Assembly: GCA_937921505.1 (NCBI GenBank)
Contig: CAKZUB010000019.1
Location: 1-64,000, forward strand
Origin: an uncultured Clostridia bacterium
GTDB lineage: Bacteria; Bacillota; Clostridia; Lachnospirales; Cellulosilyticaceae
Direction: 5' to 3'
DNA: 64,000 nt
Shown piece by piece: positions 1-8,050 of this stretch (its first letter is position 1; each line of letters opens with the position of its first letter). A model generated the notes under the pieces. That model was not told the origin of the DNA, ran no database searches, and saw only the letters and a program-made list of their open reading frames with translations. The translations under genes and the position numbers were made by a program.

Positions 1-27
1 TCGAGGGTTCGAGTCCCTTCTGGGTCG
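1..27 (+). tRNA. 3' fragment of a tRNA cut by the window edge
   Basis: A T-arm (stem GAGGG/CCCTT around a TTCGAGT loop) is followed by the acceptor 3' strand CTGGGTC and a discriminator G. The anticodon lies outside the window, so the amino acid is unknown. No CCA is encoded. It sits five bases before the tRNA-Val gene and belongs to the same tRNA operon. Confidence 0.75.
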
Positions 28-31
28 TTTT

Positions 32-104
32 GGTCGCTTAGCTCAGCTGGGAGAGCATCTGCCTTACAAGCAGAGGGTCATAGGTTCGAGCCCTATAGCG
101 ACCA
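32..104 (+). tRNA. tRNA-Val (anticodon TAC)
   Basis: A complete 73-base cloverleaf: the acceptor stem GGTCGCT pairs with AGCGACC, the D-arm reads AGCTCAGCTGGGAGAGC, the anticodon loop CTTACAA carries TAC, and the T-arm contains GGTTCGAGCC. The CCA end is not encoded. Confidence 0.95.
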
Positions 105-112
105 TTTATTAT

Positions 113-186
113 GGCGGAATAGCTCAGTTGGCTAGAGCACATGGTTCATACCCGTGGTGTCGGGGGTTCAAATCCCTTTTCCGCTA
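113..186 (+). tRNA. tRNA-Met (anticodon CAT), probably elongator
   Basis: A 74-base cloverleaf. The acceptor GGCGGAA pairs with TTCCGCT (first pair G-U) and U8 and the D-arm are in place. The anticodon stem CATGG/CCGTG surrounds the loop TTCATAC. The paired first base argues for the elongator rather than the initiator form, but tRNA-Ile2, which also has a genomic CAT anticodon, cannot be excluded by eye. Confidence 0.88.
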
Positions 187-242
187 CTATTAAAAAACAA
201 TTGCTTATTAACAGGCAATTGAAAAAGACTTTAAATAAAACA

Positions 243-293
243 TTAAAAAGAACATAGTTATTACATTCAATGTAATAACTATGTTCTTTTTAA
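243..293. terminator. large bidirectional hairpin terminator after the tRNA operon
   Basis: A perfect 25-bp inverted repeat (243-267 against 269-293) is centred on a single C. It has A5 on one side and T5 on the other, so it can end transcription in either direction. The rest of 193-476 holds no gene that I can see. It is very AT-rich and should contain the promoter of the sensor kinase gene. Confidence 0.8.
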
Positions 294-476
294 TATGCAT
301 CCGTTTTATAATGGGCTTTTTCATTGTGTTATTCTTAAATGAAATGATATAATATGTTTATTAATAATAAATATTGCTATTTTTTTAAATAGCGTGATGA
401 ACTCTATGCTAATAAATAAGATAATTTAAGACAATAATTAAGGGGTGAGCATCTGATTTATAATTTATATAAAAAA

Positions 477-2222
477 ATGATAAAAGAGCTAAGTAAGATG
501 AAGATAGGAAACAAAATTAGTTTATATTATTTTACGCTAATTATTATTAGTATTGTAATAAGTATATTTATATATCAACGTACTAATACATATTATATGA
601 ATCAAAGAATAGAAGAGATAGCAATACAAGGCATACAATCTGATAGTCGCAATTTTGAGTTATTTATTGAGGATATTAATAATTTTTCTAAAATACTTAT
701 ATCGAATCAGAATGTACAACAACTCTTAGAAAATGAAAATACGTATAATTTCCCCAACTATAAAAGGTTAGATCGTTTCTTACAAGAGTTCATTAACTTT
801 AATTCTAAAGTGTCTTCGATCTATTTTTTTAGTAATTCAGGTAAAAGGTATTTTACAGAAAAGCTCACTATAAAAGAAATTAGACTTAAAGATATTGAAG
901 AAATGCCTTTCTATGAAGAAATTCTTAGTAAAAAGGGAGGTTTTATACTTGCAAGTAATCAAGGAGAATTAAATGATGCTAAAAATAATAAAGAAGTTTC
1001 TTTCCTAAGAGTTATTAATAGTCTGCAGAGGCAAGAAAAAATTGGATTTTTGATTATAAATTTAGATCAAAAAGTATTAGAAAAATCTCTTGGACTAGAT
1101 GAGAAAAATAATACTACACTATTGGTAAAAGATTCAAAGGGACAAACAATAATTAATCATAATCCTATAAAAGAATTTGATGAAGAAACATTTTTTAAAC
1201 AACTTGATGAAGAAAATAGATCTTGGCATATTTTTCGTATAAATAATATAGATATGATGGTTACAGGAATAAGTAATAATAAATATGGATGGAAAATCCT
1301 TAAGATTATTCCATTGCAAGAGTTATCTAAACAATTAAATGTATTTAATATAGGGGTGTCAGCTATTGTTTTCGTAAATATAATTATGTTGTTATTAGGT
1401 TCTCTTTTTATCTCTAAGCTCATAACAAATCCAATAAATACTTTAATTAATTCTATGAAAGATGTGGAAAATGGTAACTTCAAGCCAGTTTCTATCAAAA
1501 CAAATGATGATGAAATCGGTATGCTAAAAAATGTATATAATTTTATGATTAATGAAATACATAAATTAATACAAAAAATCATACACGAGCAGAAGATAAA
1601 AAGAAAAGCCGAACTCGGTATTATTATGGAACAAATCAAGCCTCATTTTTTATACAATACGATAGATTCTATTAGTTCGTTGATTATGTTAGAACGTAGT
1701 CAAGAAGCATATGAAAGCTTGAGGGCTTTAGGCAATTTTTATAGGACAAGTCTTAGTAATGGAAGAGATATTATTACTATACGCGAAGAGATAGATACAG
1801 TAGAAAATTATATTTATATTCAAAAGATCAGATATGGCGATTTATTTGAGGCTGAATACGATGTAGATGAGGAAGTACTAGATGTAAAGGTACCCAGGTT
1901 AATATTGCAGCCACTTGTAGAAAATAGCATATATCATGGGATTAGATCAGTGGGCGGTAAGGGGAAAATAAAAATCAACATTAAAAAGAAAAGAAATAAA
2001 GTACAAATTACGGTAGAAGACACTGGAATAGGTATAACAGAAGAAAAATTAACAGCTTTAAATACAGCAAGTGAAAAAAGTATTGGGATTCCAGCTACTA
2101 GAGAACGCATTAGAATACTTTTTGGGGATAAAAGTAATTTTACGATTGAAAGTAAGTGTAGTATAGGTACTAAAGTTACTATTGAAATGCCATTAGAGGG
2201 GGAGGAAACTTTTGAGGACTGA
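477..2222 (+). CDS. YesM/LytS-type sensor histidine kinase
   Basis: Membrane sensor kinase that phosphorylates the response regulator encoded next. Transmembrane helices lie near residues 14-34 and 290-313 and flank a roughly 250-residue extracytoplasmic sensor region. A HAMP domain follows, then a His_kinase domain with the motif KPHFLYN (His390) and an ATPase domain with the N-box LVENSIYHG near residue 480. The start is uncertain. ATG 477 has no close ribosome site, while a good site (AGGGGTG, 441-447) would suit an in-frame ATT at 456. It overlaps the regulator gene by 11 bases. The pair is followed by sugar-transporter genes, so a carbohydrate is the likely stimulus. Confidence 0.9.
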   Translation: MIKELSKMKIGNKISLYYFTLIIISIVISIFIYQRTNTYYMNQRIEEIAIQGIQSDSRNFELFIEDINNFSKILISNQNVQQLLENENTYNFPNYKRLDRFLQEFINFNSKVSSIYFFSNSGKRYFTEKLTIKEIRLKDIEEMPFYEEILSKKGGFILASNQGELNDAKNNKEVSFLRVINSLQRQEKIGFLIINLDQKVLEKSLGLDEKNNTTLLVKDSKGQTIINHNPIKEFDEETFFKQLDEENRSWHIFRINNIDMMVTGISNNKYGWKILKIIPLQELSKQLNVFNIGVSAIVFVNIIMLLLGSLFISKLITNPINTLINSMKDVENGNFKPVSIKTNDDEIGMLKNVYNFMINEIHKLIQKIIHEQKIKRKAELGIIMEQIKPHFLYNTIDSISSLIMLERSQEAYESLRALGNFYRTSLSNGRDIITIREEIDTVENYIYIQKIRYGDLFEAEYDVDEEVLDVKVPRLILQPLVENSIYHGIRSVGGKGKIKINIKKKRNKVQITVEDTGIGITEEKLTALNTASEKSIGIPATRERIRILFGDKSNFTIESKCSIGTKVTIEMPLEGEETFED

Positions 2223-3834
2223 TTATTTAAATATTTTATTAGTAGATGATGAATATCTTATTAGAGAATTATTAAAAAAGTGCATTCAGTGGGAACATAT
2301 GGCATGTAAAATAATTGGCGAAGCAAGTTGTGCTGCAGAAGCATTTGATTTTTTAGAAGAAAATCATGTAGATTTGATTATTACGGATATTAATATGCCA
2401 ATAATTGATGGGCTTGAAATGTCTAAGAAGATTTTAGAGAGTTATCCTAAAATGAAGATTATTGTAGTTTCAGGATATGATAAATTTGAATATGCCAAAA
2501 ATGGCATTAAGATTGGTATAGAAGATTATATTTTAAAGCCTATTAACGAGGCAGAAGTTGAAAGAGCTATACTTAATGTAAAAGACAAACTTGGAAAACA
2601 AAGGGAAAAGGAATATGAAAGTGAAACTATTAAGAAGCATCTAGAGAATAATATACCGTATTTAATAAAAAATTTTTTTATTGAGTTATTTAAAAGTAAG
2701 TTATCTCTTGTAGAAATCGAAGAAAAACTGCATTTGTTAAAATTAGAATTTAGAGGTGATTTTTTTCAGGTTGTACTTATTGAGATACTTTTCAATAGGG
2801 AAAAAGTATATTCAGAAGAAAGTAAGCTTATAGAATTATTGGAAGTCATATGTATTTTAGAAATATATTTTAAAGATATACCATTTATACATATTCTATT
2901 AGATTCTAAAGAAAACATTTCAATTTTCTGTAATAATTCAGAAGTTAACTTAATAGAAGAATGTGAGTGTTTACTTAAAATGCTTAAAGACAGTAACCCA
3001 CAGAGGGATATTACTATTGGTATAGGTAGTATAAAGAAAAGAATTGAGGATACAAAAGGCTCTTATAATGAAGCTATAACATCACTTCAATTTAAAGCTC
3101 TTTTAGGAGGAGACCGAGTCATTTGTTATGAAGATTTAAATATTGTAACAGATAAAATAAATGAAATGTCTGTAATCCAAGAAAATGCGATGGAGCAACT
3201 ACAATTTTTAATTAAAGCAGGGCTTAGCGAACAAGCTTTAGTTTGCATAGACACTATCTATAAAAATATAGGGAGATATAGAAATATAGAAGAACAAAGC
3301 TTTATTACACATGTGCGCATTCAAACAACAAGAATGACTGCACTCCTATTTGATATGATTGCATCTATGGATATAAGAATAGATGATATTGTATACTATC
3401 AAGAAGAATTTTTTAAAGAAATTGCTGCTATCATAAGTATACCTCATGCTAAAGAACTGGTTATTTCTTTGGTCTTGAAACTGATTAAGCATATTAATGG
3501 CATCCATACGCATACGGTAAGTGATTATATGGAAGACATTTTGGAGTATATTCAAGAAAATATGAGTGATTATGGATTGACATTGAATAAAATTGCAGCA
3601 CATTTTTATATGAATCCAAGCTATCTAAGTAGGACTTTTAAACAAAAGAAAGGGATTAGTTTTAAAGACTACTTAAATAAAATTAGAATGGAACAAGCAT
3701 TAGAATATGTTAGGAATACAGATTTAAAAGCATATGAAATAGGTGAAAAGGTTGGTATACCTGATGCTAATTATTTTAGTACGTCTTTTAAAAAGTATAT
3801 AGGGATGTCAATGACAGATTATAAAAAAAGATAG
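2212..3834 (+). CDS. YesN-type response regulator, AraC family
   Basis: Cytoplasmic transcription activator paired with the upstream kinase. The receiver domain occupies about residues 6-125 with phospho-acceptor Asp59 (motif LIITDIN) and the acidic pair DDE near residue 12. A roughly 300-residue linker follows, then a C-terminal AraC-type double helix-turn-helix over the last 100 residues (NPSYLSRTFKQKKG and PDANYFSTSFKKYIG). It starts with TTG, preceded by GGAGGAAAC, inside the end of the kinase gene, so translation is coupled. Its likely target is the promoter of the transporter genes starting at 4088. Confidence 0.92.
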   Translation: MRTDYLNILLVDDEYLIRELLKKCIQWEHMACKIIGEASCAAEAFDFLEENHVDLIITDINMPIIDGLEMSKKILESYPKMKIIVVSGYDKFEYAKNGIKIGIEDYILKPINEAEVERAILNVKDKLGKQREKEYESETIKKHLENNIPYLIKNFFIELFKSKLSLVEIEEKLHLLKLEFRGDFFQVVLIEILFNREKVYSEESKLIELLEVICILEIYFKDIPFIHILLDSKENISIFCNNSEVNLIEECECLLKMLKDSNPQRDITIGIGSIKKRIEDTKGSYNEAITSLQFKALLGGDRVICYEDLNIVTDKINEMSVIQENAMEQLQFLIKAGLSEQALVCIDTIYKNIGRYRNIEEQSFITHVRIQTTRMTALLFDMIASMDIRIDDIVYYQEEFFKEIAAIISIPHAKELVISLVLKLIKHINGIHTHTVSDYMEDILEYIQENMSDYGLTLNKIAAHFYMNPSYLSRTFKQKKGISFKDYLNKIRMEQALEYVRNTDLKAYEIGEKVGIPDANYFSTSFKKYIGMSMTDYKKR

Positions 3835-3860
3835 CAGATAAAAGTTAAAATGATAAATAG

Positions 3861-3898
3861 AGGATGTTCCCTATAGCAATAAGTGGAACATCCTTTAT
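3861..3898 (+). terminator. hairpin terminator after the two-component genes
   Basis: AGGATGTTCC (3861-3870) pairs with GGAACATCCT (3885-3894) and a T-rich tail follows. It separates the regulatory pair from the transporter genes, which must have their own promoter in 3900-4070. Confidence 0.8.
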
Positions 3899-4087
3899 TT
3901 ATAAAAGTATAGTAGTAATTTTAAAAATAGAACAAATAGTCGAGAACCAAGTATGTGTATAATGTATGAAAAAAAGATGATAATGGTAAGATTTTTAAAG
4001 ATTATAGTAAAAAATATATATTACAAGTGTACTGTGAAAAATGTAATATGTAAATGTAACCAAAACAAATATTAGGAGGGGAATAAT

Positions 4088-5425
4088 ATGAGGAATTTTT
4101 GGAGTAAAGTGTTAACTTTTTTTATTAGTGGGGCTATAGCAGTATCAAGTGTTGGGTGTGCGCCAACAAAAAAAGAGGCTGAAGCGGGAGGGAAACAAGA
4201 AACAGTTTCAGAGAGTGTTTCTAAAGATACAGCAAAAGCAGGGGATAAGATTAAATTAAATGTATGGCATTTGTGGACGACAGATGCAGATGCAAACGCA
4301 AGATCGTTTAATAAGGTACTTGAAAAATATAAAGAAGAACATCCAAATGTAGAAATTGAACTGGATGCAAGTGAAAATGAAGCTTATAAGACTAAAATCA
4401 AAACAGCTATGGCAGCTAATGAAGGACCAGATGTTTTCTTCTCTTGGGGAGCAGGATTTGCACAACCTTTTGTAGATGCGGGGCAAGTACTTCCGCTAGA
4501 TGAGTACTTAACGCCAGAACAAAAAGAAAATTTACTCCCAAGTCAAACGGCTAACATAACTTATAATAATAAACTATATGGCTTACCATTTGTATCGTGG
4601 ATAGGGATTTTATACTGTAATCAAGAGTTATTCGAGCAAAATGACATAAAAATACCCGATACATATGAAGAATTATTAGTCGCTGTTGAAGGGTTTAATT
4701 CAAAGGGAATTGTTCCATTTTCAGTTGGAGCAAAAGATGGATGGCCACTCATGTTCTTCCAAAACATATTAGCACTTCGTACGGCTGGAGCGGTTGGATC
4801 AAATGCAGCTCTTGAGAGAAAACAAGCGTTTAATCAACCAGAATTTGTTCAAAGTGCGCAACTGCTTAGTGATTTAGTTCAGGCAAAAGCATTTGATGAA
4901 GCTTCACTAGCTTATACATATGATGAAGCTAAAATGGCATTTTTAAATGCTGAAGTACCAATGTATTATATAGGAAGCTGGTTTGCAAATGAAGTTCAAA
5001 ATCCAGAGACTTCACTTGTTAAAGATAAAGTTGTTGCTAAGAATTTCCCAAGTCTAGCAAATGGAAAAGGAAATAAAGATGAATTCTTAGGTGGAGCAAT
5101 TGATTGCTTCATGGTAAATAATAATACGAAGCATAAAGAAGCAGCAGCAGAATTTGCAGCTTATATGGCAGAACATATGGCAAAAGAAAGCTTTTTATTT
5201 GGAGCAGGACTTCCAGCATGGAAAATTGATACACAAGGCGAAACAATTGATCCACTCGTACAACAAATGGTTGACTTAGGAAACAACTCTACAGGTTTTG
5301 TTCTTGCATGGGATACAAAATTAAGCGGTGAAGCTGCAGAAAAACACAAAACATTAGTTCAAGAAGTCTTTGCAGGTAGTAAAACGCCACAGCAATTTGT
5401 AGATGAAATGGATACTACTAAATAA
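4088..5425 (+). CDS. sugar ABC transporter substrate-binding lipoprotein (CUT1 family)
   Basis: Extracellular solute-binding protein of family 1, tethered to the membrane by a lipid on Cys24 (lipobox SSVGC). The mature part has the usual opening of this family (LNVWHLWTTD), followed by conserved family regions such as GPDVFFSWGAG, YGLPFVSWIG and the late FLGGAIDCFMVN. The 445-residue length is normal. The start has a strong GGAGGGG site. It is the receptor for the two permeases downstream and is separated from them by a terminator-like hairpin, which probably keeps binding-protein mRNA in excess. The sugar is unknown. Confidence 0.9.
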   Translation: MRNFWSKVLTFFISGAIAVSSVGCAPTKKEAEAGGKQETVSESVSKDTAKAGDKIKLNVWHLWTTDADANARSFNKVLEKYKEEHPNVEIELDASENEAYKTKIKTAMAANEGPDVFFSWGAGFAQPFVDAGQVLPLDEYLTPEQKENLLPSQTANITYNNKLYGLPFVSWIGILYCNQELFEQNDIKIPDTYEELLVAVEGFNSKGIVPFSVGAKDGWPLMFFQNILALRTAGAVGSNAALERKQAFNQPEFVQSAQLLSDLVQAKAFDEASLAYTYDEAKMAFLNAEVPMYYIGSWFANEVQNPETSLVKDKVVAKNFPSLANGKGNKDEFLGGAIDCFMVNNNTKHKEAAAEFAAYMAEHMAKESFLFGAGLPAWKIDTQGETIDPLVQQMVDLGNNSTGFVLAWDTKLSGEAAEKHKTLVQEVFAGSKTPQQFVDEMDTTK

Positions 5426-5461
5426 ACTATTTTATAACTTAATAATAAATTTAAATAACTG

Positions 5462-5496
5462 AATCAGTAATCAGCATCTAGGATTACTGATTTTTT
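5462..5496 (+). terminator. intercistronic hairpin between binding protein and permease genes
   Basis: AATCAGTAATC (5462-5472) pairs with GATTACTGATT (5482-5492), followed by T6. It probably terminates part of the transcripts and stabilises the binding-protein message. Such attenuation is common in sugar ABC operons. Confidence 0.75.
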
Positions 5497-5515
5497 CTAA
5501 GAAAGAAGGTGGCAA

Positions 5516-6403
5516 ATGGATAAGGTTTTTAGTGATAAAAGAGCAATATTTATATTTGTATTTCCAGCATTTTTGGTGTTCGCTATGATTATTATTTTAC
5601 CTATCTTTTTTTCAGTTTATTATAGCACACTAGACTGGAATGGTATTGGTGAAGCAACGTTTATAGGGATTAAAAATTATATTAATTTATTTGTGAATAA
5701 TGCAGATGGGTTTATGATATCGATAAAAAATTCATTTATTATAGCATTTCTTTCAGTTTTTGTTCAAGTGCCTATAGCACTTATTCTTGCACTTGTTATT
5801 TCTAAAGGAATTAAGGGAGAAGGATTTTTTAGAACAGTGTATTTTATTCCTGTTATTATATCAACAACAGTTATTGGACAATTATGGATGAAAATTTATC
5901 AGCCTAAATATGGTATGCTTAATAATTTATTAGAAATATTAGGAGTTGATTTTTTAAAGCGGAATTGGCTTGCGACTCCTGAGACTGCTCTTGGAAGTGC
6001 CTTTTTTGTAATTATATGGCAATATATTGGGTATCACATGTTATTACTTTATTCTGGAATTAAAGCTATTCCAACTACAATCTATGAAGCAGCAGAAGTA
6101 GATGGCGCAAATAATTTTCAAAAGGCTACTAGCATTACAATACCTCTTATTTTACCTATGTTAAAAGTATGTGTAACATTTGCATTAATTGGTTCTTTAA
6201 AAACGTTTGATTTAATTTATGTTTTAACAAAAGGTGGCCCCATTCATGCAACAGAAGTGCCGACAACTTTAATGTTCAGCACAATCTTTTTGCAAAATAG
6301 ATACGGATATGGAAGTTCTATGGCTATTTTTATTATAATAGAGTGTTTGATTTTCACTGTCTTTATTCAAAAGTTTTTTAAAGCTGATACTATAATGTAT
6401 TAA
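5516..6403 (+). CDS. sugar ABC transporter permease, MalF/UgpA type
   Basis: First integral membrane subunit of the CUT1 transporter. The 295 residues hold about six hydrophobic helices. The EAA loop that docks to the ATPase reads YEAAEVDGANNFQKATSITI near residues 198-217. The N-terminal helix FVFPAFLVFAMIIILPIFFS is typical of MalF-like permeases. No ATPase gene lies in this operon, so it probably uses a shared MsmX-type ATPase encoded elsewhere. Confidence 0.9.
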   Translation: MDKVFSDKRAIFIFVFPAFLVFAMIIILPIFFSVYYSTLDWNGIGEATFIGIKNYINLFVNNADGFMISIKNSFIIAFLSVFVQVPIALILALVISKGIKGEGFFRTVYFIPVIISTTVIGQLWMKIYQPKYGMLNNLLEILGVDFLKRNWLATPETALGSAFFVIIWQYIGYHMLLLYSGIKAIPTTIYEAAEVDGANNFQKATSITIPLILPMLKVCVTFALIGSLKTFDLIYVLTKGGPIHATEVPTTLMFSTIFLQNRYGYGSSMAIFIIIECLIFTVFIQKFFKADTIMY

Positions 6404-6420
6404 AATAGGAGGTGAATAGA

Positions 6421-7326
6421 TTGAAAACAGAAAGAAATTTAGATGACTACCCTAGGTTTAAAGAGAAAATAAAGCATAGTTCAAGAAGTAAAAATCACTA
6501 TGTTCATAATATAAAAGCATATGCTGAAAGAGGTATCCTCTTATTTATTGCAGTAATACAGATATATCCGTTAATATGGCTCATTATGTTCTCGTTAAAA
6601 AGTAATCAAGAGATATTTGGAAAGAATCCATTGGCGTTACCACAGGAATTATTATGGGGTAACTATTCAAGAGCTTTCTTAGATGCAAATATAGGAAGAT
6701 ATTTTATTAATAGTGTTATTGTCACAGCACTTTCAGTAATAATTACAGGTCTACTAGCTGCAATGGCTTCTTATGGAATAGCTAGAATGAAATGGAAGTT
6801 TAGTCAGACAATGCTAGTTGTGTTCTTATTAGGTATTATGATACCTATGCATAGTACATTATTGCCTCTATTTATTTTTCTTAAGAGATCAGGTCTATAT
6901 AATACCTATGTTGCTTTGGTTTTACCCTATATTGGATTTTCACTACCTATGTCAATATTTATTTTAGTCGGTTTTTTTGGGACATTACCAATAGAATTAG
7001 AAGAATCGGCTTGTTTAGATGGAGCCAATATTTATCAAGTATTCGCAAGGATTATGTTACCACTGACAAAACCCGCATTAGCAACTATTTCTATTTTCAC
7101 CTATTTAGCTTGTTGGAATGAACTAATGTTTGCGACTACATTTATTAGCAAGCAGGAGTATAAAACGCTTACGGTAGGTATTATGGGTATGGTTGGACAA
7201 TATGCAACGCGTTGGGGGGAATTAGGTGCAGGACTCGTCATAGCTACAATTCCTACAGTTTTAATTTATATATGTATGAGCAAACAAGTTCAAAAAAGTT
7301 TTACAACAGGAGCATTAAAGGGATAA
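6421..7326 (+). CDS. sugar ABC transporter permease, MalG/UgpE type
   Basis: Second membrane subunit of the CUT1 transporter, about 301 residues with six predicted helices. The EAA loop is LEESACLDGANIYQVFARIM near residue 200. I place the start at TTG 6421, seven bases after the AGGAGGTG site. A possible GTG at 6412 lies inside that site and is unlikely. The gene follows the other permease with an 18-base gap and is the last of the operon. Confidence 0.9.
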   Translation: MKTERNLDDYPRFKEKIKHSSRSKNHYVHNIKAYAERGILLFIAVIQIYPLIWLIMFSLKSNQEIFGKNPLALPQELLWGNYSRAFLDANIGRYFINSVIVTALSVIITGLLAAMASYGIARMKWKFSQTMLVVFLLGIMIPMHSTLLPLFIFLKRSGLYNTYVALVLPYIGFSLPMSIFILVGFFGTLPIELEESACLDGANIYQVFARIMLPLTKPALATISIFTYLACWNELMFATTFISKQEYKTLTVGIMGMVGQYATRWGELGAGLVIATIPTVLIYICMSKQVQKSFTTGALKG

Positions 7327-7361
7327 ATATTAATGTATAACTACTAAAGCTACATAATAAT

Positions 7362-7408
7362 AAGGCACAATTCCATATCTTAATGTGGTAATTGTGCCTT
7401 GTTTATTA
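7362..7408 (+). terminator. terminator of the CUT1 transporter operon
   Basis: AAGGCACAATT (7362-7372) pairs with AATTGTGCCTT (7390-7400), followed by a T-rich tail. About 150 bases of AT-rich DNA then lead to ispF with no gene visible. Confidence 0.8.
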
Positions 7409-7561
7409 GGATCGTATTATATGGATAGATTATGAGTCTTTTTTATCACGTTATAGTGAATAGATTTTAAAGACAAAGTATGATACCATTAGAGTAAATG
7501 ATATATAGTTTCATAGATAAGCTTAGGTTCTAGTAAAAAAGAGAAAGGAATGAAAAAATAG

Positions 7562-8035
7562 ATGCTGAGAATAGGTATGGGATATGATGTTCATAAACTT
7601 GTAGAAGAAAGAAAACTCATATTGGGGGGAGTAGAAATTCCACACGACAAAGGACTTTTAGGACATTCGGATGCAGATGTAGTGGTTCATGCGATTATGG
7701 ATGCCTTATTAGGTGCTATGGCAGAAGGTGATATAGGCAAGCATTTTCCGGACACGGATTCTAAATATAAAAATATATCTAGTATTAAATTACTTGAGTA
7801 TGTGAGAGATTTGCTCAAAGAGAAAAGAGCGGTTATTAATAATATTGATGCAACCATAATAGCCCAAAAGCCTAAAATGGCTCCTTATATCCATCTGATG
7901 CGTGAAAATATAGCCTACGCACTTCACGTACAAGTGATGCAGGTTAATATCAAAGCAACGACAGAAGAAGGGTTAGGCTTTACTGGAGAAAAACTGGGGA
8001 TATCTAGCCAAGCTATTGCCCTTATAGAACTATAA
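7562..8035 (+). CDS. ispF: 2-C-methyl-D-erythritol 2,4-cyclodiphosphate synthase
   Basis: Cytoplasmic enzyme of the non-mevalonate isoprenoid pathway. It converts CDP-methylerythritol 2-phosphate to the cyclic diphosphate with release of CMP. The N-terminal motif MGYDVHKL supplies the metal-binding Asp and His, followed by [19 protein letters not shown] and the late [14 protein letters not shown]. The length of 157 residues is normal for the family. It lies 15 bases before fbp, so the two are probably co-transcribed, although their functions are not related. Confidence 0.96.
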   Translation: MLRIGMGYDVHKLVEERKLILGGVEIPHDKGLLGHSDADVVVHAIMDALLGAMAEGDIGKHFPDTDSKYKNISSIKLLEYVRDLLKEKRAVINNIDATIIAQKPKMAPYIHLMRENIAYALHVQVMQVNIKATTEEGLGFTGEKLGISSQAIALIEL

Positions 8036-8050
8036 GGAGGGTTATTTAAA

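Noticed and set aside
243-293. Long perfect inverted repeat considered as an insertion-sequence end or small transposon
   Set aside because: No transposase or target-site duplication is nearby. Its position after the tRNA genes and its A/T flanks fit a terminator.
1157-1639. 160-codon antisense open frame inside the first sensor kinase gene
   Set aside because: It lies fully within a clear histidine kinase gene and has the composition expected of an AT-rich reverse strand.
6412-6420. GTG start for the second CUT1 permease
   Set aside because: The codon is part of the AGGAGGTG ribosome site. TTG 6421 has proper spacing.
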